Positions 16,102 through 22,155 of a stretch of 24,226 nucleotides of DNA are shown in pieces. The notes below the pieces were generated by a model that was not told the origin of the DNA, did not search any database, and was given only the letters and a program-made list of their open reading frames with translations. Each line of letters starts with the position of its first letter. Position 1 is the first letter of the stretch. Position numbers and translations under genes: made by a program. Location: positions 1-24,226 of the forward strand of contig JAIVIH010000010.1 in the NCBI GenBank assembly GCA_020200615.1. Direction: 5' to 3'. The DNA is from Actinomycetota bacterium. Lineage in GTDB: Bacteria > Actinomycetota > Acidimicrobiia > Acidimicrobiales > AC-14.

Positions 16102-16107
16102 AGGGTA
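16102..16107 (-). promoter_or_regulatory. -10 box of a leaderless promoter for the small membrane protein
   Basis: TACCCT on the minus strand, 6 nt upstream of the GTG at 16095, with no Shine-Dalgarno. Confidence 0.5.
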
Positions 16108-16156
16108 GGCTCGGGGGTCAACGCCTGGCTCGACTTGGGCGCGGAAAGGAGAGCGG

Positions 16157-16449
16157 GTGGCGGACGACGGAATGGGCCGGACGGGGGTCACGGGAACGGG
16201 AACGAGTTCGGCCGCCGGACCCGGACCTGGGCCTGCGCCTGGGACTGGCCCCCGGCCCGCGCCGGCCGCCAGCTCGGCCACCGGCGACTGGGCCAGCGAA
16301 ACCGCGGATCGCCTGGACCAGCTGGTCACCACCATCCGGTCGCAGACGACCGACCGGATCCTGTGGCTGGCCCGCCTGCTCGTCTTCGGCCTGCTGGCCG
16401 CCATCATGGGCGTGATGGCCCTAGTGCTGGTGGTTGTCGCCCTGGTCGC
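16157..16449 (+). pseudogene. Small holin-like membrane protein, 3' end lost in deletion joining it to trxB
   Basis: Starts GTG at 16157 behind a strong Shine-Dalgarno (AAGGAG). A Gly/Pro/Ala-rich N-terminus of about 45 residues leads to [20 protein letters not shown] and [20 protein letters not shown] then [15 protein letters not shown], one long membrane helix. In related actinobacteria I recall a protein of this type just before trxB that continues with a second helix. Here the second helix is absent. From about 16446 the DNA changes to trxB sequence in another frame, and translation in the original frame runs on as a non-native tail to a stop at 16568-16570. The membrane-protein family is recalled, not confirmed. 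Confidence 0.6.
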
Positions 16450-17259
16450 GGTCAGCTCATGGTCACCACCGAGGTGGAGAACTACCCGGGCTTCATCGAC
16501 GGCATCCAGGGACCGGAGCTCATGGCCAACTTTCGCGCTCAGGCCGCCCGATTCGGGGCCCAGTTCATAACTGCCAAGGTCACGCGGGTGGACCTCTCGT
16601 CCCGCCCGTTCGGAATCTGGGTGGGCGACGAGGAGTACCGGGCCCGATCGGTGATAGTCGCCACCGGCGCCCAGTCGCGCATGCTGGGTCTGGAGTCGGA
16701 GAGGAGCCTCATCGGGCGGGGTCTTTCCACGTGTGCCACGTGTGACGGGTTCTTCTTCCAAGAGCAATGGATCGCCGTCGTGGGGGGAGGCGACTCGGCC
16801 ATGGAGGAGGCGCTGTTCCTCACCAAGTTCGCCGACCGGGTCACCGTCATCCACCGGCGGGACGCCCTGCGGGCCTCCAAGATCATGCAGGAGCGGGCGT
16901 TCAAGAACGAGAAGATCGACTTCGTCTGGGACTCGACCGTGGTCGAGCTGTTGGGCGACAAGCGCCTCGAAGGGGCCAAGGTCCGCAACCTGAAGACGGG
17001 CGAGGAAACGGTGCTGGACGTGACCGGGCTCTTCGTCGCCATCGGGCACGTCCCCAACACGGGCGTTTTCGTCGGCCAGCTGGAGCTGGACGAGGGCGGG
17101 TACGTCCTGACCAGCACCGGTACGGCGACGAGCGTGGACGGGGTGTTCGCGTGCGGCGACGTTCAGGATCACGTCTACCGCCAGGCCATCACCGCCGCCG
17201 GCTCGGGATGCATGGCCGCCATCGACGCCGAGCGCTGGCTCGAAGCGCAGCCCCACTAG
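16450..17259 (+). pseudogene. trxB: Thioredoxin reductase lacking its N-terminal FAD-binding segment
   Basis: NADPH:thioredoxin oxidoreductase, 5' truncated by a deletion. The sequence enters at [15 protein letters not shown], which in intact TrxB is about residue 55-65, so the N-terminal GxGxxG dinucleotide-binding motif and first strand-helix of the FAD domain are missing. The rest is well kept: redox CATC in [16 protein letters not shown]-binding [32 protein letters not shown] and the second FAD motif [20 protein letters not shown], ending WLEAQPH. The ATG at 16459 could start a translated fragment, but it could not bind FAD normally. The sequence before the junction belongs to the upstream membrane protein in a different frame. 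Position after sigma/anti-sigma and before trxA is as in Mycobacterium. Confidence 0.85.
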
Positions 17260-17293
17260 GCCTCGGTGGCGGCGCCCGGCCGGCACGGCCCGG

Positions 17294-17313
17294 CGTGGGG
17301 CAGGGGCCCCACG
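17294..17313. terminator. 8-bp GC hairpin downstream of trxB
   Basis: CGTGGGGC-AGGG-GCCCCACG, about 35 nt after the trxB stop. It is the first of two adjacent hairpins and probably a terminator or processing structure. There is no T-tract. Confidence 0.5.
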
Positions 17314-17323
17314 CTCGGGAGGA

Positions 17324-17344
17324 GGTGGGGATGGGGGCCCCACC
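17324..17344. terminator. Second GC hairpin downstream of trxB
   Basis: GGTGGGG-ATGGGGG-CCCCACC, 10 nt after the first hairpin and sharing its GTGGGG/CCCCAC core, so the two stems could also pair with each other as alternatives. Confidence 0.45.
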
Positions 17345-17358
17345 GGGAAAATGGGTAC

Positions 17359-17386
17359 GGGAAATAGGCATCACTTGTGAAGCGTT
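17359..17386 (+). promoter_or_regulatory. Possible ECF/SigR-type promoter for trxA
   Basis: GGGAAAT at 17359-17365 and GTT at 17384-17386 are 18 nt apart. They resemble the GGAAT-N18-GTT promoters by which redox sigma factors drive thioredoxin genes in actinobacteria. The match is imperfect and the call rests on position 48 nt upstream of trxA. Confidence 0.3.
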
Positions 17387-17434
17387 CCACTATGAGCACG
17401 GGGCCCACAGGCCCGAACCGAGGAGCAAAGCACG

Positions 17435-17690
17435 ATGGGAACAGGGATCACCGAACTGACGGATGTCACCTTCGACGAGGAGGTGGGCGCCTCCGACGTG
17501 CCGCTGGTGGTTGACTTCTGGGCCGAGTGGTGCGGACCGTGCCGCATGGTCGCCCCCGTGCTCGAGGCCATCGCCAACGAGAACCAGCATCCCCACCCTC
17601 CTGGTGTTCAAGGACGGCGTGCTCAAGAAGCGGATGGTGGGCGCCAAGGGCAAGAACCAGCTGCTCACGGAGCTGGCTGAGTTCCTGTAA
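17435..17690 (+). pseudogene. trxA: Thioredoxin gene with internal deletion and frameshift
   Basis: The N-terminal frame encodes [17 protein letters not shown] through [20 protein letters not shown] to AIANENQ, with the redox WCGPC at residues 32-36. The C-terminal part, [20 protein letters not shown] then [14 protein letters not shown], is in another frame ending at TAA 17688-17690. In thioredoxins about 40 residues separate the second Cys from the cis-proline (IPT); here only about 17 fit. So some 70 nt, covering the strand with the NVDENP-type segment, have been lost around 17578-17587, with a frame change. A GAGGAG ribosome site precedes the ATG. As written, the product would be an 81-residue non-functional chimera. 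Confidence 0.82.
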
Positions 17691-17697
17691 CCGCTCG

Positions 17698-17731
17698 GTT
17701 CTCCACAGCTTGAGCGCAATCTGTGGAGAAC
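17698..17731. terminator. 11-bp inverted repeat between convergent trxA and the alkyltransferase gene
   Basis: GTTCTCCACAG and CTGTGGAGAAC flank a 12-nt loop, 8 nt after the trxA stop and 8 nt from the stop of the minus-strand gene, so this is a bidirectional terminator-type hairpin. Each arm contains TTCTCCACA, one base from the DnaA box TTATCCACA. Confidence 0.65.
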
Positions 17732-17738
17732 GATCCGG

Positions 17739-18539
17739 TCAGGCGGCGATTTCCGCCGGCCGGCATTTCTGGCAGGGTCGGTAACCCGCCCTACTGGCTT
17801 CCGCCGCCGATCGGAACGTCTGGACGTTATCCTTCCCGATCCGCCTGGCGGCATGGCACGTCGGCAGGCAGAAGATCGACGTGCTGGTGCTGCCCACGTA
17901 ACGCACCCCGGATCCGGCCAGGCGGTGCAGCTCGGGGAGGTTGACGCCTTCGACGGTCAAGAGCCGCTCCTTCATGGGCGTGCCCAGGGCATAGTTGCCG
18001 ATCCGACCGTCGGAGCGCACCACGCGGTGACAGGGAATGAGAACCGGTACCGGATTGCGGCCCAAGGCGGTGCCGACCGCCCGGACCGCGGCGGGCTGTC
18101 CGACCTCCCGCGCCACCCACGCGTAGGGACGGACCTCCCCCGGCGGGATCTCCGCCGTCTTTCGCAGTACGGCCTGCTGGAAGGGCGACAGCCCGCTCAG
18201 GTCGTAGCGCAGGCTGGCGGGGGACCGGCCGCTCTGTAGGGCCTGGGCGAGGCCGGCCGGCGCTCTGGACGCGGAGCGGAGCGGACGACCGGGCCACCGG
18301 GCGGAGAACGCCCTCCGGAAGCCGGCCTCGTCATCACCGGTCTCCAGCATGCTGATCCCCCGGTCGTTGAAGGCGACGTACAGGCGTCCGAGCGGGCTGT
18401 CGACGACCACGAACCGGTCCCCCACCTCCAGAGCCGCTCCGATCCGGTCGAGCACCGCGGCCGGGGCGGGCTCGCGCAGGCGCGTCAGGGCCTCGACCAG
18501 GGCCGGTTCGTCGATGGCCACGTGTCCTTCGTTGCTCAT
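17739..18539 (-). CDS. O6-alkylguanine-DNA alkyltransferase fused to C-terminal Ada zinc domain
   Basis: 266 residues. The N-terminal and central part is a methylated-DNA--protein-cysteine methyltransferase: FVVVDSPLGRLYVAF, LSPFQQAVLRKTAEIPPGEV, then RAVGTALGRNP and the active site IPCHRVV with acceptor C170. After NYALGTPMKERLLTVEGV comes an Ada metal-binding domain: YVGSTSTSIFCLPTC, NVQTFRSAAEASRAGYRPC, QKC, with C224, C228, C256 and C259 spaced as in Ada (C-x3-C, C-x2-C). In E. coli Ada this zinc domain is N-terminal and followed by an AraC-type HTH; here it is C-terminal and no HTH is present. The start ATG overlaps the stop of the upstream ECF sigma gene (ATGA). It likely repairs O6-alkylguanine; phosphotriester sensing by the zinc domain is an inference. 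Confidence 0.9.
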   Translation of the reverse strand: MSNEGHVAIDEPALVEALTRLREPAPAAVLDRIGAALEVGDRFVVVDSPLGRLYVAFNDRGISMLETGDDEAGFRRAFSARWPGRPLRSASRAPAGLAQALQSGRSPASLRYDLSGLSPFQQAVLRKTAEIPPGEVRPYAWVAREVGQPAAVRAVGTALGRNPVPVLIPCHRVVRSDGRIGNYALGTPMKERLLTVEGVNLPELHRLAGSGVRYVGSTSTSIFCLPTCHAARRIGKDNVQTFRSAAEASRAGYRPCQKCRPAEIAA

Positions 18540-19123
18540 GTGTCCTCCCGAGTGAGTCCTTCGATCTCCAGGTCCACGCGCAGCGCGGCCAGGCCCCTCG
18601 AGACCTGGGCCTTTACCGTGCCCACGGGCCGGCCCAGGATGGTGGCGGCCTCGGCCGTCGCGCAGCCGGCGATGTGCCGCAACACCACCGCCTCCCGCAT
18701 GGGTACGGGGAGACGGTGCAGGGCCGATGCCAGCCTGGCCTGCACGTCGCCCCGCTGGGCGGCGGCGTCGGGCCCGGGTGCGGGGTCGGGCCGGTCGACG
18801 AGGCCGGTGTTGTCGCCCCGGGGGTTCCGGACCTCTGTACGTACGTGGTTGCGCGCCACGTTGAGGGCGATGGTGAGCAGCCACGGTCGAACCTGGAGGG
18901 CTCTCCGGCGTTCGGGCTCGTAGTCGTGCAAGGCCCGGTAGGCCCGTACGAACGCCTCCTGGGTCACGTCCTCGGCCGCTTCCCGGCCGCACAGACGGAG
19001 GGCCAGGCTGTAGACGGGGCCGGCCAGGCCGGACATGAGGCCGGGGAACGCCCCGTGGGGGTCGTCGGCCAGGTCGTCGGTCAGGCTGGCATCAGCGGAG
19101 CGGTGCACCACAGGAAAGAACAC
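18536..19123 (-). CDS. ECF-type sigma factor coupled to the alkyltransferase gene
   Basis: About 195 residues. Region 2 is LMSGLAGPVYSLALRLCGR then EAAEDVTQEAFVRAYRALHD and LQVRPWLLTIALNVARNHVR; region 4 is LHRLPVPMREAVVLRHIAGC then ATAEAATILGRPVGTVKAQV. The start is uncertain among GTG codons at 19123, 19111 and 19108; none has a Shine-Dalgarno. The longest is listed because a possible -10 element ends about 13 nt before it. The 3' end overlaps the alkyltransferase ATG by 4 nt. No anti-sigma gene is adjacent, so control must come from elsewhere, or the alkyltransferase/Ada protein itself may be the sensor (speculative). The gene lies just downstream of parB. Confidence 0.85.
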   Translation of the reverse strand: MFFPVVHRSADASLTDDLADDPHGAFPGLMSGLAGPVYSLALRLCGREAAEDVTQEAFVRAYRALHDYEPERRRALQVRPWLLTIALNVARNHVRTEVRNPRGDNTGLVDRPDPAPGPDAAAQRGDVQARLASALHRLPVPMREAVVLRHIAGCATAEAATILGRPVGTVKAQVSRGLAALRVDLEIEGLTREDT

Positions 19124-19135
19124 CGCGAGAGCGGG

Positions 19136-19160
19136 AACGGTTGCAGCCGGGACCTGGTTT
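19136..19160 (-). promoter_or_regulatory. Possible ECF-type promoter upstream of the second sigma gene
   Basis: On the minus strand AAACC is followed by 16 nt and then CGTT, the spacing of ECF promoters (-35 AAC core, -10 CGT core). It would start transcription close to the GTG at 19123, suggesting autoregulation. Weak evidence. Confidence 0.28.
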
Positions 19161-19185
19161 GACGATGAGTGGTCGGGTGACCGCG

Positions 19186-20082
19186 CTACGTGGCCGCAGC
19201 CTGGTCGCGACGGCCAGTCATGGCTCGGTAGATCCGCTCCAGGTCCTCTAGGTCGGCGAACTCGATGACGACCCTGCCCTTGCCGCCCCGCATGTCCACC
19301 TTGACCCGGGTGTCGAGGCGATCGGCCAGGAGCTCCTCCAGCTCGAGCAGCCCAGGCGGACGCAAGCCGCTGGACCCGGTCGTGCCGACGGCCCGGATGG
19401 CCGGGCCCGGCGCGGCGTCGCCGTGGTGACGCGCCGCTTCCTCGACGGCCCGCACCGACAGTCCTTCGGTCACCGTCCGCCGAGCGAGGCCCTCTTGGAA
19501 GGTCCGGTCGGGCGTCGACAACAGGGCTCGGGCGTGGCCTGCGGTCAGCTGTCCGTCGGCCAGCAGGCGCTGGACGGCCGGCGGTAGCTGGAACAGCCGC
19601 AAGGTATTGGAGATGGCGGCCCGGCTCTTGCCCACCCTGGCCGCCAGCTCGTCGTGGGTGAGGTTGAAGTCCTCGATGAGCTGCTGGTAGGCGGCGGCCT
19701 CGTCCATGGGACTGAGGTCTTCCCGCTGCACGTTCTCCACCAGGGCCTGCTCGAGCGACGAGGTGTCGTCGGCCATGCGGACGATGGCGGGGATGGTGGC
19801 CAGCCCCGCCCGCCGGGCCGCCCGCCACCTCCGCTCCCCCGCGATCAGCTCGTAGTTATCCCCGCCTGTGGCCCGCACCAGGACGGGCTGCAGGACGCCC
19901 AGCTCCCGCACCGACGCCGTCAGCGCGCCCAGCGCCTCCTCGTCGAAACGGGTGCGCGGCTGTCTCCGGTTGGCGGTGATGGCCGACACCGGAAGCTCGC
20001 GGAACGCGGACTCGTCGCCTTCGTTCGTGTGGGGGGGGATGAGGGCGTCGAGCCCCCTACCCAGACCGCCGCGGCGCGCCAC
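19186..20082 (-). CDS. parB: Chromosome-partitioning protein ParB
   Basis: A 298-residue CTP-dependent clamp that loads on parS and spreads, acting with ParA at the origin region. The N-terminal GLGRGLDALIP is the ParA-stimulating/box region. NRRQPRTRFDEEAL and GERRWRAA (82-89) form the CTP-binding box, and ENVQREDLSPMDEA (116-129) is the second box. HTH LTHDELAARVGKSRAAISNT (141-160) binds parS, and the C-terminal dimerisation domain ends KGRVVIEFADLEDLERIYRAM. Length and order of motifs are normal. The start is GTG at 20082 behind AAGGAGG at a good distance. It begins inside the end of parA (26-nt overlap). A matching parS site lies at 21403-21418. Confidence 0.96.
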   Translation of the reverse strand: MARRGGLGRGLDALIPPHTNEGDESAFRELPVSAITANRRQPRTRFDEEALGALTASVRELGVLQPVLVRATGGDNYELIAGERRWRAARRAGLATIPAIVRMADDTSSLEQALVENVQREDLSPMDEAAAYQQLIEDFNLTHDELAARVGKSRAAISNTLRLFQLPPAVQRLLADGQLTAGHARALLSTPDRTFQEGLARRTVTEGLSVRAVEEAARHHGDAAPGPAIRAVGTTGSSGLRPPGLLELEELLADRLDTRVKVDMRGGKGRVVIEFADLEDLERIYRAMTGRRDQAAAT

Positions 20083-21355
20083 CGCTCACCTCCTTGGCCA
20101 GCTCCCGGTAGGCGATTGCGCCCCGGGAGGCGGGATCGAAAACGCTGATGGGTTGCCCGAACGAGGGCGCCTCCGAAAGGCGCACGGTCCTGGGCACGAC
20201 GTTGCGGCACACCTTGGCCCCAAAGTGGCTCCGGACCTCCTTGACCACCTGGTCGGCGAGCTTGGTCCGGGCGTCGTACATGGTCAGGACGATGGTGCTG
20301 AGCTCGAGGCGGGGGTTGAGGTTGCTCTGCACCAGGCCCACGTTGCGCATGAGCTGCCCGAGGCCTTCGAGGGCGTAGTACTCACACTGGATGGGCACCA
20401 GGATCTCGGCCACCGCGGCCAGGCCGTTGATGGTGATAAGGCCGAGGGACGGCGGGCAGTCGACGAGGACGAAGTCGTAGTCGTCACCCAGCCGCTCGAT
20501 GGCCCGCCGGAGGCGCAGCTCCCGGCTGAAGGCGGGCACGAGCTCGATCTCAGCGCCGGCCAGGTCGATGGTGGCGGGGGCCACGAACAGGTTCCGCACG
20601 TCCGTCGGCTCGACACAGTCCTCCATGGGCGTCTCGCTCATGAGGACGTCGTAGATGGAGGCCGTGAGGTTGCGGGCGTTGATCCCCAGGCCCGTGGTGG
20701 CGTTGCCCTGGGGGTCCAGGTCGACGACCAGAACGCGATAGCCCAGGTCAGCGAGGGCGGCGCCCAGGTTGACGGCCGTGGTGGTCTTGCCCACGCCGCC
20801 CTTCTGGTTGGCGATGGCGATGGTGCGGGGGAGCGGTCGGGCCTGGTAGCGGACGGGCCCGGGAGGACTGGCGGGTGCCACCGGCTCGGGCCCGGCCTCG
20901 GGAGGATCGGCCAGCGCCCGCTCGAGCACCGCCGCCGGCTCCCCTACCGGGGCCGGCTCGGCGACCGGGACCGGCTCAGCGACCGGGACCGGCTCAGCCA
21001 CCGTCCCCTCGGGCACGGGCGCGGGGTCAGCGGCCTCCCCGCCAGCGGGTTCCGGGTCGAGGGGAGGGGCCGGGGGTTCCCACCACCCGTCCGGGCGTTC
21101 GGCCGGATCTGGTTGCACGTCGGTTTGGCCCTCCGGAGGCGGGGGAGCAGGTCCGGGACCAGGGCCGTCGCCCGCAGGGTCAGTCAGGGCGGCCTGGATG
21201 GCGGCGCCCTCGTGCTCCGCGCCGGTCTCCGGGAAGCTGTCGGTTGGAGCGGACGGCACCGGCCCGAGATACGCCGGAAGTGCCTCGCCTGCTCCAACAG
21301 GAGCGGGAGGGTCGGGCCGAGCAGGAGGACGCCACCCGACCTCGAAGTCGGTCAC
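20057..21355 (-). CDS. parA: Chromosome-partitioning ATPase ParA (Soj) with long N-terminal extension
   Basis: A 432-residue deviant Walker ATPase that binds DNA nonspecifically and moves ParB-parS complexes. The core begins near residue 178: RTIAIANQKGGVGKTTTAVN (deviant Walker A KGGVGKTT, 185-192), VLVVDLDPQGNATTGLG (Walker A'), YDFVLVDCPPSLGLIT (Walker B). The first roughly 175 residues are an acidic, Pro/Ala/Gly-rich, probably disordered extension with a tandem VAEPVP-type repeat. Such extensions occur in actinobacterial ParA but are usually shorter (mycobacterial ParA is about 347 residues). The start is GTG at 21355, overlapping the rsmG stop (GTGA). Internal starts closer to the core cannot be excluded. 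Confidence 0.93.
   Translation of the reverse strand: MTDFEVGWRPPARPDPPAPVGAGEALPAYLGPVPSAPTDSFPETGAEHEGAAIQAALTDPAGDGPGPGPAPPPPEGQTDVQPDPAERPDGWWEPPAPPLDPEPAGGEAADPAPVPEGTVAEPVPVAEPVPVAEPAPVGEPAAVLERALADPPEAGPEPVAPASPPGPVRYQARPLPRTIAIANQKGGVGKTTTAVNLGAALADLGYRVLVVDLDPQGNATTGLGINARNLTASIYDVLMSETPMEDCVEPTDVRNLFVAPATIDLAGAEIELVPAFSRELRLRRAIERLGDDYDFVLVDCPPSLGLITINGLAAVAEILVPIQCEYYALEGLGQLMRNVGLVQSNLNPRLELSTIVLTMYDARTKLADQVVKEVRSHFGAKVCRNVVPRTVRLSEAPSFGQPISVFDPASRGAIAYRELAKEVSGGAPRRSG
20955..20990 (-). repeat. Two 18-bp tandem repeats in the ParA N-terminal extension
   Basis: GGCTCRGCGACCGGGACC occurs twice head-to-tail (one A/G difference), with degenerate flanks, encoding repeated PVPVAE units. 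It is a length-variable low-complexity linker. Confidence 0.7.
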
Positions 21356-22071
21356 TGAGATCTATTGTCCTCCGGTCTCCCCTGACTATCAAGTACCGGG
21401 TTTGTTTCACGTGAAACGTCAACCGCGGGGTTGGGGAAGAGCGGTCGCTTGCGGGGAACGCCCCGGCGTCGTGGAAACCGGTCGGGGCAGGCGGTCACCT
21501 GCCTGAGCAGCATGAACGAGGCACCCTCCGATGCCGTTCGGCCCTCCGGTTGGAGCCCCAGCGGCTCCAACGCATCGGGAGGCCAGCGGTCGACAGAAGG
21601 GTCGGGCGGCTCGCTGACCACCAGACGTCCGCCCACCGCCAGCAGGGGAGCGGCGCACTCGGCGGTTATCGCCGGAGGTCCGAATCCTCGGGCTGTCACC
21701 AACTCGTAGCCGCCCCGATGGTCGGGATCCCGACCTGCGTCCTCCGCCCGTTCACAGACCACGCCCACCCGCGGGGACAACCCCATCTGTTCGGCGGCCA
21801 TCCTCACGAATCCTGCGCTTCGCTGGCGGCTGTCCAGGAGCGTCCACCGGCTTTCCGGCCAGGCCAGGGCCAGGACCAGGCCGGGAACGCCAGCCCCCGT
21901 TCCCAGGTCGAGGGCCCGCCCCGAGGGTGGATCTCCTACGGCCCGGGCCATGGCCAGGGTGTGGAAAACCTGGGGCCCGACGGGGCCAGGGCCCGTCAGT
22001 CCCTGGCGCTGGGCCTCCTCGAGCAGGTCGAGTACCCGGCGCAGGACCTCAGGGGCTACCGCGGCGGTCAT
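21352..22071 (-). CDS. rsmG: 16S rRNA (guanine-N7) methyltransferase RsmG (GidB)
   Basis: A 239-residue SAM-dependent methyltransferase modifying G527 of 16S rRNA; loss of it in other actinobacteria gives low-level streptomycin resistance. SAM loop ALDLGTGAGVPGLVLAL (GTGAGVPG at 57-64), LLDSRQRSAGFVRMAAEQMG and VTARGFGPPAITAECAAPLL are family motifs. The C-terminal 40 residues (PDRFPRRRGVPRKRPLFPNP and beyond) form a basic tail in which codons for VSRET coincide with the parS site. The start is ATG at 22071 with GGGAG very close upstream. It sits in the jag-rsmG-parA-parB order typical of actinobacterial origins. Confidence 0.94.
   Translation of the reverse strand: MTAAVAPEVLRRVLDLLEEAQRQGLTGPGPVGPQVFHTLAMARAVGDPPSGRALDLGTGAGVPGLVLALAWPESRWTLLDSRQRSAGFVRMAAEQMGLSPRVGVVCERAEDAGRDPDHRGGYELVTARGFGPPAITAECAAPLLAVGGRLVVSEPPDPSVDRWPPDALEPLGLQPEGRTASEGASFMLLRQVTACPDRFPRRRGVPRKRPLFPNPAVDVSRETNPVLDSQGRPEDNRSQ
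21403..21418. promoter_or_regulatory. parS centromere site
   Basis: TGTTTCACGTGAAACG matches the consensus TGTTTCACGTGAAACA in 15 of 16 positions; the central 14 nt are a perfect palindrome. It lies in the 3' end of rsmG, about 50 bp before parA, as in other bacteria with origin-linked parS. Confidence 0.93.
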
Positions 22072-22155
22072 CGTCTCCCGAATGGGCGGACCGCGGGCGG
22101 CCCCAGAGCGGGCCGACGCCAGTGGTCGTACGAGCGCCCCCGCCCGTAGGGACCC

